Below are positions 1-8,635 of a DNA stretch of 64,000 nt, piece by piece. Origin of the DNA: Tateyamaria sp. ANG-S1 (GTDB lineage Bacteria > Pseudomonadota > Alphaproteobacteria > Rhodobacterales > Rhodobacteraceae); assembly GCF_000814025.1 (NCBI RefSeq), contig NZ_JWLL01000004.1, positions 62,001 through 126,000 on the forward strand. The letters run 5' to 3'. The notes beneath the pieces were generated by a model. The model did no database searches, was not told the DNA's origin, and saw only the letters and a list, made by a program, of their open reading frames with translations. The translations under genes and the position numbers were made by a program. The stretch's first letter is position 1. Every line of letters begins with the position of its first letter.

Positions 1-192
1 ATAGGCCACTGCAGCCTCAAACCCCTCACCCGCCTCCGGCGCGTCGTTCAGAACCCAAGGGTAATAGGCCGGGTTGCCCGTCGCGATGGTCAGCGTTCCG
101 TCGGTCAGGGTCTTTCCGGCGGCACAATGGTCCGCGGCAAAGGCGCCGGTGGCCACAGCGCTCAGCACGGCAGCGGTCAGAATGGTCTTCAT
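1..192 (-). CDS. ABC transporter substrate-binding protein, N-terminal part
   Basis: This is the first 64 codons of a gene that runs off the left edge. The translation starts MKTILTAAVLSAVATGAFA, a clear Sec signal peptide, followed by ADHCAAGKTLTDGTLTIATG, the usual opening of a family-3 (amino-acid type) periplasmic binding protein. The protein should capture a small polar solute in the periplasm and hand it to an ABC permease, but the substrate cannot be read from this fragment. The bestrophin-like gene on the same strand ends 93 bases upstream and is not obviously in the same operon. Confidence 0.75.
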   Translation of the reverse strand, partial: MKTILTAAVLSAVATGAFAADHCAAGKTLTDGTLTIATGNPAYYPWVLNDAPEAGEGFEAAVAY

Positions 193-285
193 GTGAAATC
201 TCCCCATCATTTTGCGGCGATATTCAGGCAAGGGGGCAGGGCTGTCCAGAGGCGGCTGTAGCCCGTAGACCACGCAACGCTGTCG

Positions 286-1191
286 TTAGGTTAATATATG
301 ATCAATTGCGGTCACGGGCGGCGGGGCCTCATCGCCCATCGCCTCGGCGGCGGCACTTTCGATGGCGCGGCAAATCGCATCCAGCGGCAAGCCGTTTTCG
401 ACGTTCCGAAATGGCATCTCCAACTCGTTCGTGACGGCCTGCAACCCAAAGAAGACATAAGCCACGACAGCCGCAAAGATCGGGGCAAAAATGTCGGCCG
501 CATCCAGAAGGGCGAAGGGCAGCAACCAGCAATAAAGATAGGTCGTCCGACGCACGAGCAGCGAATAGACAAAGGGCAGCGGCGTGTTTGCGATGCGTTC
601 ACACCCCGCCTGTGACAGCGTAAGCGATGCCAATCGGTTCGCCAGCGTCATCTGACCAAAGCCGGACAGCTTGCCCTGATCCGCCAGCGCAGCCAGATGC
701 GCGGTCGCGCCGCGCAGTGCTGCGTCCGCGGGCCGATGATGCTGCGCCAAAGCCTGCGCGATGTCCGCTCCGACCCATTTCGCAGCATCTTCGCCCGCGT
801 TCACACCTCTCAAGTCGCCACGATGCAAATGCACACTAGCCACCGCGTGGTTCATCAACGCCCGCCGCTCGTCAGCGTCGCGGATAAACAACATCGCATC
901 CCGCCCGAGACTGCGGACATCGGCGAGCATCGTGCCCCAAAGGATTCGCGCCTCCCACCAGCGGTCATAGGCCGCGTTGTTGCGAAACCCCAGAAACAGC
1001 GACAGCGCCACACCAAAAATCCCCATGGCCGGCACCGAGATGCGCGGCAGGGCAAGTAGATACGCATCCACGAAAACGACAATCAGGGAGAGGCAGGCAA
1101 CGGCAAGTATCTTGCCTGCGATCCTCGGCACGATTGAACCCTGCATCTCGTAAAACAGATGCAGGGAGGACGGTTGGTCTTTGACGATCAT
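286..1191 (-). CDS. bestrophin-like membrane channel family protein
   Basis: The 301-residue product has an N-terminal hydrophobic hairpin (about residues 23-70) followed by the motif FRNNAAYDRWWEAR, which is typical of bacterial bestrophin homologues (RFP-TM/UPF0187), and a second hydrophobic pair near residues 215-250. Length and the WWEAR motif fit the family closely. Bacterial members form pentameric ion channels in the inner membrane; which ion this one passes cannot be seen. It lies 52 bases downstream of prs on the same strand and could be read through from it, although no functional link is known. Confidence 0.8.
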   Translation of the reverse strand: MIVKDQPSSLHLFYEMQGSIVPRIAGKILAVACLSLIVVFVDAYLLALPRISVPAMGIFGVALSLFLGFRNNAAYDRWWEARILWGTMLADVRSLGRDAMLFIRDADERRALMNHAVASVHLHRGDLRGVNAGEDAAKWVGADIAQALAQHHRPADAALRGATAHLAALADQGKLSGFGQMTLANRLASLTLSQAGCERIANTPLPFVYSLLVRRTTYLYCWLLPFALLDAADIFAPIFAAVVAYVFFGLQAVTNELEMPFRNVENGLPLDAICRAIESAAAEAMGDEAPPPVTAIDHILT

Positions 1192-1243
1192 GCCATGTCC
1201 CCGTCACATCATGTGCAGCGGCACACGCCGGTTAGGAAGTGGA

Positions 1244-2263
1244 TCACTCCGCTGCGTACATCCCGTCATAGATCGGGCTCAGCGTCTCCGCCTCGAACAG
1301 CGACGACACGGATGTGCCATGCCAGATGTTCAGGATCGCCTGCGCAAACACGGGGGCGGTCGGCACAATCCGAATGTTAGGCGCAGCCTTCACCGCCTCG
1401 GTCGGCTGAATGCTGTCGGTGATCACCAGCGACTTCATCACCGACTTCGTCACGCGGTCCACAGCAGGGCCAGAAAGAACACCATGGGTGATGTAGGAGT
1501 GCACCTCTTTCGCCCCGTTCTCCATCAACACCTCAGCCGCCTTGCACAGCGTGCCAGCCGTGTCACAGATGTCATCGACAATGATACAGGTCTTGCCGGT
1601 CACGTCCCCGATCACAGTCATCTCGGCCACTTCACCGGCCTTCTCACGCCGCTTGTCCACGATCGACAGCGGCGCATTGATGCGCTTGGCCAGATCACGG
1701 GCACGGGCCACACCGCCCACGTCAGGCGACACGATCATCACGTCATCCATGTTGCCCGCAAACTGGGTCTTCAGATCCAGCGCAAACACGGGCGAGGCAT
1801 AAAGGTTGTCCACCGGAATATCGAAGAAGCCCTGGATCTGTGCGGCATGCAGGTCCATGGTCAGCACCCGCTCGATCCCCGCACCGACCAGCATATTGGC
1901 CACCAGCTTCGACGAAATCGGCGTCCGGGCCTTGGACCGGCGATCCTGCCGCGCATAGCCAAAATACGGGATCACGGCGGTGATGCGGGCAGCACTCGAC
2001 CGGCGCAGCGCATCACACATGATCAAGAGTTCCATCAGGTTGTCGTTGGCCGGATTCGAGGTCGGCTGGATAATAAACATATCCTCACCACGCACATTCT
2101 CGAACACCTCAACGAAAATCTCACCGTCGTTGAAACGCTCAACACGGGCATCCACCAGCCCCACATTGACGCCGCGATGCAGCGACATGCGCCGCGCAAT
2201 TGCATTTGCCAATGGCAGATTGGCATTGCCCGAGATCAGCTTGGGCTCTTGAATGGTCGGCAT
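1244..2263 (-). CDS. prs: ribose-phosphate pyrophosphokinase
   Basis: The enzyme makes PRPP from ribose 5-phosphate and ATP, feeding purine, pyrimidine, histidine, tryptophan and NAD synthesis in the cytoplasm. The 339-residue sequence carries the flexible-loop/ATP region [20 protein letters not shown] (about residues 107-126) and the PRPP-binding signature [12 protein letters not shown] near residue 228. Length is slightly above the usual 310-320, with a longer C-terminus ending in IYDGMYAAE. It is divergent from the DsbA-fold isomerase at 2369, and the 105-base gap should contain both promoters. Confidence 0.97.
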   Translation of the reverse strand: MPTIQEPKLISGNANLPLANAIARRMSLHRGVNVGLVDARVERFNDGEIFVEVFENVRGEDMFIIQPTSNPANDNLMELLIMCDALRRSSAARITAVIPYFGYARQDRRSKARTPISSKLVANMLVGAGIERVLTMDLHAAQIQGFFDIPVDNLYASPVFALDLKTQFAGNMDDVMIVSPDVGGVARARDLAKRINAPLSIVDKRREKAGEVAEMTVIGDVTGKTCIIVDDICDTAGTLCKAAEVLMENGAKEVHSYITHGVLSGPAVDRVTKSVMKSLVITDSIQPTEAVKAAPNIRIVPTAPVFAQAILNIWHGTSVSSLFEAETLSPIYDGMYAAE

Positions 2264-2368
2264 GTCGTATCCCCGCGCAGCACGATTGTGACAGATTCGT
2301 GATGTTGACTCCGCTTAACACGGGGGTACCGTCCCGCGAAACAGCAGACCCCACGACCGAGGACGAAA

Positions 2369-2968
2369 ATGCCCCACATCGACTATTATTTCGCAACGTT
2401 GTCCCCTTACACCTACCTGGCCGGGAAACGGTTCGAGGCGCTCGCCGAAAAACACGGATGCTCGATCACCTACAAACCGCTTGATGTGATTGCACTTTTC
2501 GGGCGCACGGGCGGCACCCCACCCAAGGACCGGCACATCAACCGCGTCGAATACCGGGCGCAGGAACTCGTCCGGCAGGCCAAGAAATACGACATGCCGT
2601 TCAAGCTGAAACCCGCCCATTGGCCGACCAACGCCGCCCCATCCTCCTACGCGATCATCGCAGCCCAAAACGCGGGTGGCGGTGATCTGGGCACGCTGGT
2701 GCACGCGTTGCTCCGCGCCGTCTGGGCCGAAGACAAGGACATCGCCCAGGACGACGTGATCAAATCCTGCCTGACGGAAGCCGGGTTCGACCCTGCACTT
2801 GCGGACAGCGGCCTGCTTTCAGGTGCCGACACCTACGCCGCCAATCTCGAAGAAGCGGTGGACAAGGGCGTCTTCGGCGCACCCTTCTACATCGTTGATG
2901 GCGACCAGCGGTTCTGGGGCCAGGACAAGCTCGATGATCTCGACCTGCATCTGAGCGGCAAATTGTAA
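2369..2968 (+). CDS. 2-hydroxychromene-2-carboxylate isomerase family protein (DsbA fold)
   Basis: The 199-residue protein belongs to the kappa-class GST/DsbA-like family. The N-terminus DYYFATLSPYTYLAGKRFEAL matches the family opening (D-x-x-x-S-P-Y/W-x-Y-L) in which a serine replaces the redox CXXC. The C-terminus has the typical GVFGAPFYIVDG and the W-G-Q-D-R/K-L element (FWGQDKLDDL). Characterised members isomerise 2-hydroxychromene-2-carboxylate in naphthalene degradation, but no other aromatic-degradation gene is nearby, so the substrate here is probably different. Start ATG is at 2369, divergent from prs. Confidence 0.85.
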   Translation: MPHIDYYFATLSPYTYLAGKRFEALAEKHGCSITYKPLDVIALFGRTGGTPPKDRHINRVEYRAQELVRQAKKYDMPFKLKPAHWPTNAAPSSYAIIAAQNAGGGDLGTLVHALLRAVWAEDKDIAQDDVIKSCLTEAGFDPALADSGLLSGADTYAANLEEAVDKGVFGAPFYIVDGDQRFWGQDKLDDLDLHLSGKL

Positions 2969-3107
2969 GCGCCCAACACAAAAGCCATTGCGCGGCATCT
3001 TGAATAGATGCAACCTGTGCGGGAATATTGCGTGGCACCGCTACGCAGTATTCCAGCCGTGGCCGCTCAGGCCACCCGGACGTTGGACACGCACAGGGGG
3101 CCCGCGC

Positions 3108-3881
3108 ATGCAGCTTATCAAAACGGCACATGACACCATTGATATGCTGGCTCCGGCCCAGCCTTTGGACCAGGTGCCCTTCGATCACCAGATCGTGGCC
3201 AATGAATACGGGTTCTACTGCCTGCCCGAAACTTACATGCCCCGCGAAGTGCCGCGCACGCTGGCGCAGGGGAGTGTGTATGAACCCGACACCCTGAAAT
3301 TTATGGGCCGCCTTCTGCGGGGCGGCGGCGACGTGATCACAGGCGGCGCCTTTGTCGGGGACTTCCTGCCCGCACTCAGCCAGTCGCTTGCACCGCGTGC
3401 GCGGGCCTACAGCTTTGAACCCAACCCCATCTCATGCGACGCGGCGTTGCACACGCTGTTCCTCAACCGGATCGAGACTGTGTCGCTGTTCCCCTGCGCC
3501 ATCGGCGATGACGCAGGCACCGTCCACCTGCAAGTGTCCAAGGCCGATGGCCGCGCCATGGCGGGCCGGTCCCGGATCGTGGCAGACAGCGCCGAGGGAA
3601 AGACCATCGAAGCCCCCGTGCGCACCATCGATGCTCTTGTCGACAGCGCTCGGCCCGTCACCCTGATCCAGCTTGATCTCGAAGGGCACGAGGCCAAGGC
3701 CCTGACCGGCGCCGCAAATGTCATCCGCGCGTCCAAGCCCTACGTCATCGTCGAAGCAGATCGCCCGGCCAAGCGGCGGCGGATCGGCGCCCTGCTGGCC
3801 GAGATGTGCCCGGACGCCGACTACGTGATCGCGGGCATGATCGAACGCAACGCCATTTTTCTGCCCCGCGCGGCGCATTGA
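3108..3881 (+). CDS. FkbM family SAM-dependent methyltransferase
   Basis: I place the start at ATG 3108, which has AGGGGG seven bases upstream; the open frame extends back to 2988 but that part is arginine-rich and unlike the family. The 257-residue product has the FkbM pattern: a glycine-rich first strand (ITGGAFVGDF), the acidic SAM-ribose position in YSFEPNP, and the family signature LIQLDLEGHEAKAL near residue 187. FkbM enzymes O-methylate varied small molecules, glycans or lipids. No biosynthetic cluster surrounds it, so the acceptor is unknown. It is convergent with YcgN. Confidence 0.85.
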   Translation: MQLIKTAHDTIDMLAPAQPLDQVPFDHQIVANEYGFYCLPETYMPREVPRTLAQGSVYEPDTLKFMGRLLRGGGDVITGGAFVGDFLPALSQSLAPRARAYSFEPNPISCDAALHTLFLNRIETVSLFPCAIGDDAGTVHLQVSKADGRAMAGRSRIVADSAEGKTIEAPVRTIDALVDSARPVTLIQLDLEGHEAKALTGAANVIRASKPYVIVEADRPAKRRRIGALLAEMCPDADYVIAGMIERNAIFLPRAAH

Positions 3882-3972
3882 TGCGGCCCGCCGGGCAGGG
3901 CGACGAATTCGCGCAGAATCGCCACGCATTAACCTTTCCAGCCCGTGATGTGCCGTGATCTTGTCAAAACGC

Positions 3973-4088
3973 GCAGTTTCGGCACCAAAATATGCAGTTT
4001 CCGAAAACCACCCCGAAACCGGCCCAAAACGGCTGCCTGAAAACACGCAGTTTCAGCCCGAAACTTCGCAGTTTTCGCCCAAATTCAA
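3973..4088. repeat. four GCAGTTT(C/T) repeats in helical phase
   Basis: GCAGTTTC begins at 3973, 3994 and 4047, and GCAGTTTT at 4068. The offsets are 21, 53 and 21 bases, close to 2, 5 and 2 helical turns, so all copies face the same side of the helix. Each copy is followed by a C/A-rich stretch ending in CCAAA or CCGAAA. The array sits between two convergent gene ends (FkbM methyltransferase and ycgN), so it is not in a usual promoter position. Confidence 0.6.
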
Positions 4089-4143
4089 CGCAAGCGGTCG
4101 AGGTTCTGACGCACAAACCCCCGGTTAACGGTGCGCACGGTGC

Positions 4144-4614
4144 TCAGGTGGGCTCCTCAATGATGTGGTCTTCCCAATCCTCGTCCGCCACATCAAATTC
4201 ACTCACCGTCCGCCCCCGCATGGACACACCCGCCGCATGCACACTCTCCGCCGTACCCGAAATCAGGGGGTGCCAGTCGAACAGGGGTTTTCCTTCATAA
4301 ACAAGGCGATAGGCGCACGTCTCCGGAATCCAGTACAGGTGTTCCGCGATGTTGGACGGCTTCAAAACGATGCAATCCGGCACAAACTGATGGCGAATAT
4401 CGTACTGCCCGCACCGGCACGTCTCGTCATCCAGCAGCCGACACGCCACCCGCGTCAGCGCAACCTCACCCGACTCCTCGTCTTCCAGCTTGTTCAGACA
4501 GCATTTTCCGCACCCATCACACAGCGCTTCCCACTCTTTGCGGGTCAGCTTGTCGATGGATTTTTTCTTCCAAAAACGGGGGCTTAGCCCGTTCCGATCA
4601 ATCGGGTCGCTCAT
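4144..4614 (-). CDS. YcgN family cysteine-cluster protein (UPF0260)
   Basis: The 156-residue product has the UPF0260/YcgN arrangement: KEWEALCDGCGKCCLNKLED near the N-terminus (four cysteines in CDGCGKCC), then TRVACRLLD, TCRCGQY and FVPDCIVL. Families of this type are thought to chelate zinc or iron, but the biochemical role is not established. Length is close to that of E. coli YcgN. Its start codon overlaps the stop of ribF by four bases (TCAT at 4611-4614 on the plus strand), so the order of translation is ycgN then ribF in one transcript. Confidence 0.9.
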   Translation of the reverse strand: MSDPIDRNGLSPRFWKKKSIDKLTRKEWEALCDGCGKCCLNKLEDEESGEVALTRVACRLLDDETCRCGQYDIRHQFVPDCIVLKPSNIAEHLYWIPETCAYRLVYEGKPLFDWHPLISGTAESVHAAGVSMRGRTVSEFDVADEDWEDHIIEEPT

Positions 4615-5543
4615 AGGTCGGCCAGGATTTCGCGCGCCTGCGCACTGTCCGCATCCATCTGCGTGATCAGCGCCTCAAGCCCATCAAACTTCTCCTCGCC
4701 GCGCAGATGCGCAACAAGCGCGACAGACACTGGCGCACCATATAAATCACCAGAAAAATCAAAGACATACGTCTCAAGGTTGGGTTTGTTTTCCCCAAAC
4801 ATCGGCCGCACCCCCAGCGATGCCACCCCGTGATACGCCCCCTTATGCGGCCCCTCCAGCACGTCAAACAGCACCGCATAAACGCCGAACGCAGGGGGGT
4901 GCAGCCCATCAATCGACATGTTCGCTGTGGGGTATCCCAGGGTCCGCCCCCGCTGCTCCCCACCGATCACAGGACCCTCTATCCTGTGCCAATGCCCCAG
5001 CATCTCCGCAGCATCTCGTGGCCGCCCGTCGCTAAGCGCCTCGCGAATGGCCGTGGAGGAAACCGTATTTTCCGCGTGTTCCAGAAGCGGCGCAATGGTT
5101 ACGCCAAAGCCCATCTCCGCCCCATATCGCACCAGATGCTCCGCCGTCCCGGCCCGCTTCCGCCCAAAGCAGAAATCAGCCCCGACAACCACGTGGCTCA
5201 GCCCCAGCCCGTCGCAGAGTACGTCACGCGCAAACTCTTCCGGATCAAGGCGCGCAAGCCCGGAATGAAAAGGCAATTCAAAGAGATAGCGCAGACCCAT
5301 CTTCTCCAACCGGCTCGCACGCGCGGCCTGGCTCATCAGTCGAAACGGGGGGGCGTCGGGCGCAAAATACTCCCGCGGATGCGGCTCAAACGTCAGCACA
5401 CCCAGCGGCGCATCGGGTGCCGCTGTCTGCGCCAGTTCAATGACAGACCGATGCCCTAGATGCACACCATCAAAGTTGCCGATGGCCACGCTCGCCCCGC
5501 GGTCGCCCGCCTCAACGAACTGATAATCCCGAATAATCTTCAT
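4611..5543 (-). CDS. ribF: bifunctional riboflavin kinase/FAD synthetase
   Basis: RibF phosphorylates riboflavin to FMN and adenylylates FMN to FAD. The N-terminal nucleotidyltransferase half carries AIGNFDGVHLGHRSVI (nucleotide-binding G-N-F-D-G-x-H-x-G-H) and the SSTAIREAL element near residue 160. The C-terminal kinase half has GRTLGYPTANM and the YVFDFSGDLYG region. I choose the ATG at 5543 (MKIIRDYQF), which matches the family start; the frame stays open to 5567. The resulting 310 residues are the normal length. Note that the translated order places ycgN (start 4614) after ribF: ribF lies upstream on the minus strand and its stop overlaps the ycgN start. Confidence 0.95.
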   Translation of the reverse strand: MKIIRDYQFVEAGDRGASVAIGNFDGVHLGHRSVIELAQTAAPDAPLGVLTFEPHPREYFAPDAPPFRLMSQAARASRLEKMGLRYLFELPFHSGLARLDPEEFARDVLCDGLGLSHVVVGADFCFGRKRAGTAEHLVRYGAEMGFGVTIAPLLEHAENTVSSTAIREALSDGRPRDAAEMLGHWHRIEGPVIGGEQRGRTLGYPTANMSIDGLHPPAFGVYAVLFDVLEGPHKGAYHGVASLGVRPMFGENKPNLETYVFDFSGDLYGAPVSVALVAHLRGEEKFDGLEALITQMDADSAQAREILADL

Positions 5544-5597
5544 ACCCCTGCCTAGCCAAGCGACCAAACAAGGGCAAGATGCCCGTTTCTTCTGACT

Positions 5598-5642
5598 GAA
5601 AATACCACGGGGTGAGGCCGCAGGCCGAGGGGCAGCGCCCCT
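5598..5642. repeat. dispersed GC-rich hairpin repeat, copy 1
   Basis: The stretch reads GAAAATAC, then GGGGTGAGGCCGCAGGCC, then GAGGGGCAGCGCCCCT. It contains two nested hairpins (GGCCGCAGGCC and GGGGCAGCGCCCC). A copy with a 26-base identical core is at 59894-59939, and a more diverged one in the opposite orientation is at 28275-28330. Read on the minus strand it is a hairpin followed by TATTTTC, so here it could end the MaoC transcript. Confidence 0.7.
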
Positions 5643-5666
5643 GAACCCGTCAGTAATTATAAAGTG

Positions 5667-6110
5667 TTAGTCGAACTTTCGCGACGGCGCCAGCACAGTC
5701 GCTTCCCCGATCAACACCTTCTTGCCGTCCACTGCGCAATGGCAATCCAGCTTCACCCGGCGCTTGGCAAAGTCGATGTCGATCACCTTCACCTCGGCAT
5801 AGACCATGTCGCCCGGACGCACGGGTGCAAGGAATTTTAACGATTGCCCCATATAGACCGTGCCGTGCCCCGGCAGCTGCTCACCAATCACGGCCGAGAT
5901 CAGACCGGCGGTCAGCATCCCATGCGCAATGCGCCCCTGAAAGATGGTGTCCCGCGCATAGTCATCGTCCAGATGAACCGGGTTCCGGTCGGTGGAGATC
6001 TGGGCGAACATCTCGATATCCTCGTCCGTCACCACTTTGCGCAGGTGACGGGACATGCCCATTTCGATGTCTTCGATGCAGATCGTGCCGCGTGGCAGAT
6101 TGTCCAACAT
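5667..6110 (-). CDS. MaoC family dehydratase (hot-dog fold)
   Basis: The 147-residue single hot-dog protein shows the hydratase-2 motif: AQISTDRNPVHLDDDYA supplies the catalytic Asp and His (D-x4-H), followed by GRIAHGML. Members hydrate (R)-specific enoyl-CoA in PHA synthesis, beta-oxidation or short-chain acyl-CoA pathways. The motif residues are intact, so activity is likely, but the chain-length preference cannot be predicted. It is upstream of ribF on the same strand, separated by a hairpin repeat that may end its transcript. Confidence 0.88.
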   Translation of the reverse strand: MLDNLPRGTICIEDIEMGMSRHLRKVVTDEDIEMFAQISTDRNPVHLDDDYARDTIFQGRIAHGMLTAGLISAVIGEQLPGHGTVYMGQSLKFLAPVRPGDMVYAEVKVIDIDFAKRRVKLDCHCAVDGKKVLIGEATVLAPSRKFD

Positions 6111-6199
6111 GGATCAGCTCCGGTAACTATATGACCGCTTGCCCGGCCTTTGCGCAATCTAATTACTTTGCGCGCGCAGAAAAGCAAGACAAAAGTAGG

Positions 6200-7072
6200 T
6201 CAGCGGAGATGTCCTATGGCGAAAGTTGGCGCAGAGGTTTCCTTTTCAAGATAAGCACTTAGTGCATCCGGGTCCGGTTGGTGCGACGTTTTTGTTTCCG
6301 CGGCGGCCAATCCGCCCGAAATAAACAGGGAATCGATGTCCTCTCCCATCGCTCCGGCAATGTCCGTCAGCACCCCGTCCCCAATCGCCAGAATGCTGCT
6401 GTCGGGCACATCCACGTCCAGTTCCGCCAACCGCCGACGCGCCAGATCATAGATCGGTGGATGTGGCTTGCCGAAATACAGGCTCTCACCGCCCATCTCG
6501 GTGTAAAGCTTCGCCAGCGCGCCGGCACACCATTCGCGCACCTCGCCCCGGTCCACGACAATGTCGGGGTTGGCACAGAGCAGCTTCAGCCCCAGTTGCT
6601 TGGCCATCAGGAACTCGGGCCGCATGACGTCCGGGTCCGCCATGGGATCGCGCGGGCCGGTGCACACGATGCCCTCGGCTTCGTTCAACGGGACCATGTC
6701 GATCTGAACCGGGTCCTTGATCACGCCGATGGGCTGGAAAAACTTCTCTTCGCCGGGCTGTCCGATGAAGTAGACCTTGGATCCCACGATCCCGCGGAAC
6801 ATCGCAGCGCGCGCACTGTCTCCGGACGTCGCGATTGTGTCCCAGGCATCATCCGGCACGCCAAAATGCACCAATTGCTTTTGCACACCAGCGCGCGGGC
6901 GGGGCGAGTTTGTGACGAGTACCACCTTGCCCCCCTTGGCGCGGTAGGCCTGCAGGGCGGCAACCGCTTCGGGCAGCGCCTTCACCCCGTTGTGCACACA
7001 GCCCCACAGGTCCACGAACAGCGCGTCGTAATGGTCCGAAATCTCGGACAGGGCGGAAATGATCTGGGCCAT
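6200..7072 (-). CDS. HAD-superfamily class IIA hydrolase (TIGR01459 type)
   Basis: The 290-residue protein has HAD motif I as FVDLWGCVHNG, where tryptophan takes the place of the second aspartate of the usual DxDx; this is characteristic of the TIGR01459 subgroup. Motif II is VLVTNSPRP and motif IV lies in ILAIGDGVLTDIAGA, and GKPHPPIYD supplies the lysine. The class IIA cap domain lies between. These proteins are probable sugar or nucleotide phosphatases with unknown substrates. Start ATG 7072; the gene stands alone between MaoC and the pyrophosphatase. Confidence 0.88.
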   Translation of the reverse strand: MAQIISALSEISDHYDALFVDLWGCVHNGVKALPEAVAALQAYRAKGGKVVLVTNSPRPRAGVQKQLVHFGVPDDAWDTIATSGDSARAAMFRGIVGSKVYFIGQPGEEKFFQPIGVIKDPVQIDMVPLNEAEGIVCTGPRDPMADPDVMRPEFLMAKQLGLKLLCANPDIVVDRGEVREWCAGALAKLYTEMGGESLYFGKPHPPIYDLARRRLAELDVDVPDSSILAIGDGVLTDIAGAMGEDIDSLFISGGLAAAETKTSHQPDPDALSAYLEKETSAPTFAIGHLR

Positions 7073-7183
7073 AGGGGCACTCCGTCTTCAAAAAGGAGGG
7101 CGGACCGATGGTCCGCCCGTCTCGCGGCAACATAGGCCACGGTGTCGAAATAGTAAGGCGGAGGTGTCCTCCGCCCCGCACCC

Positions 7184-8104
7184 TCAGACCTTGAGGTTCG
7201 GGATGATCTGCTTTTTCCGGCTCATGATGCCGGGCAGGACCACGGTGTCGCCGGTTACGGTGGCGTCAAAGCTCTTTTCAGCCACGCCCTTCACGCGGTC
7301 ATTGGGGATCAGCATGGTGGCTTCTTCGTTCAGGATATCGACCACAAACAGCAGAACCTCGTCCGCGCCGTCCTCTTTCGCCACATCAACCATGGAGGCC
7401 ATCAGGCTGTCCTTGCGATCCAGTACCAGTTTGGGCGCGGTGGTTTCCAGGACAGAGACGCGGAATTGCGTGCCATCGACGGCATATTCCTTGCTGTCCA
7501 TGCGCAGCAGTTCGGCATCGGAGAAGGCGGAGACGTCCGACTTCGCCTCGAACATCTCGGACGCATAGGCGGTCAGATCCACGCTCAGGTCCTTGGCCAG
7601 ATCATGGGCAATCGCTTTGTCTTCCTGCGTTGTGGTGGGCGAACGGAATTCCAGCGTGTCGGACAGGATGCAGGACAGCATCGCGCCTTTTACTCCCGTG
7701 GGCATTTGCGCCATGTCCTTGCCGATCATCTTCCACATGATGGTCGCGGTGCAGGCCAACGGCTCGATCCGAATGTCGATGGGACCCTTGGTTTCCAGCC
7801 CACCGACCAGCTTGTGGTGGTCGATGATGGCGGTGATGTCGGCATCGTTGATGGCATCGGGCAGCTCGGCGGGGTTGTTGGTGTCCACGATCACGACCGG
7901 CTGGTCTGCGTCCACGCTGTTGATGATCCGCGGCTTGGGCAGATCCCATTTTTTCAGGACAAAGGCCGCTTCGGTGTTGGGCTCGCCCAGCAGCACGGGC
8001 TCGGCTGCGACGCCTTTGATCTCGTTCAGATACCACGCCCAGATGATGGGCGATCCGGTGGAGTCGGTGTCGGGTGATTTATGGCCAAAAACAAGGGTTG
8101 TCAT
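7184..8104 (-). CDS. ppaC: manganese-dependent inorganic pyrophosphatase (DHH family)
   Basis: The 306-residue enzyme hydrolyses pyrophosphate to phosphate, pulling biosynthetic reactions forward. It shows all class II pyrophosphatase motifs: GHKSPDTDS (metal-binding His8, Asp12, Asp14), VIVDTNNP, the DHH signature IIDHHKLVGG, and the C-terminal RKKQIIP substrate-binding element. Length is that of the family. A class II enzyme is less common in alphaproteobacteria than the class I type; nothing here says whether both are present. Confidence 0.95.
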   Translation of the reverse strand: MTTLVFGHKSPDTDSTGSPIIWAWYLNEIKGVAAEPVLLGEPNTEAAFVLKKWDLPKPRIINSVDADQPVVIVDTNNPAELPDAINDADITAIIDHHKLVGGLETKGPIDIRIEPLACTATIMWKMIGKDMAQMPTGVKGAMLSCILSDTLEFRSPTTTQEDKAIAHDLAKDLSVDLTAYASEMFEAKSDVSAFSDAELLRMDSKEYAVDGTQFRVSVLETTAPKLVLDRKDSLMASMVDVAKEDGADEVLLFVVDILNEEATMLIPNDRVKGVAEKSFDATVTGDTVVLPGIMSRKKQIIPNLKV

Positions 8105-8191
8105 CGCAATGCGTCCTTTGGGGGAGGGGATATTTCGGCGTCCTTATAGCAACCTTTCCCATGGTGTCACGGGGGGCGGGTCAGTGAGCAA

Positions 8192-8220
8192 TTGTCGCGC
8201 CCGCGGATACGGTGTATGCT
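8192..8220 (+). promoter_or_regulatory. sigma-70-like promoter
   Basis: TTGTCG (8192-8197) is followed after exactly 17 bases by TATGCT (8215-8220). It would start a transcript near 8227 that covers two five-codon ORFs, a 55-residue ORF and the DUF2161 gene. Confidence 0.5.
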
Positions 8221-8235
8221 GGTGGAATACGACCA

Positions 8236-8341
8236 AGGAGTGCTCTGAAAATGAACAACGCGGCCTGATTGCCCACCCGTTCCGCGCCCAGCGAGGCGCA
8301 TGTTTTCAGAGGAGTGTTTCCCGATGGACAAGCCTGCCTGA
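8236..8341 (+). other. two near-duplicate five-codon ORFs, each with a Shine-Dalgarno site
   Basis: The first unit is AAGGAGTG, an eight-base gap, then ATG AAC AAC GCG GCC TGA (8251-8268, MNNAA). The second is GAGGAGTG, a seven-base gap, then ATG GAC AAG CCT GCC TGA (8324-8341, MDKPA). They share AGGAGTG, the ATG, ACAA and GCCTGA, so they look like diverged copies of one unit. Both lie just downstream of the promoter at 8192 and could be leader peptides. Between the second unit and the next ORF, GGAT-TGCGC-GCT-GCGCA-ATCC can fold with a short bulge (8358-8384). Confidence 0.4.
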
Positions 8342-8408
8342 CCCGCATCCGCGGGGATTGATCTGCGCGCTGCGCAATCCCATCCAATTCAGACAGAAGG
8401 GGCACCTC

Positions 8409-8576
8409 ATGCCCGTATCCAAGAAACCCGCCCGCAAGCCGGGCGACACACTGACCACGTCCAAACCCCGCCAACCGATCCGACCGGCTGCAAGCCGCAA
8501 GCCGGATCATACGCTGCGCACCCAAGTGCGCGGCGGGCGGCCACCGCGTTTTCCGGGACGCACCGGCGGGCGCTAG
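8409..8576 (+). CDS. small basic hypothetical protein, 55 residues
   Basis: ATG 8409 is preceded by AGAAGGGG with six bases between, a good ribosome-binding site. The product begins MPVSKKPARKPGDTLTTSK and is rich in Lys, Arg and Pro with no hydrophobic core, so it is either disordered or nucleic-acid binding, or not a real protein. It ends 59 bases before the DUF2161 gene and probably shares its transcript. I recognise no family. The Shine-Dalgarno site and position are the only support. Confidence 0.4.
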   Translation: MPVSKKPARKPGDTLTTSKPRQPIRPAASRKPDHTLRTQVRGGRPPRFPGRTGGR

Positions 8577-8635
8577 GGCTTGCCAAAGGGCTCGCGCGGG
8601 GGTTTCCTCGTGCGGGCCAAACCGGACCCAGCCAC

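Noticed and set aside
1181-2302. 373-codon plus-strand frame over prs
   Set aside because: It is antisense to the well-supported prs gene and His/Arg-rich without any motif.
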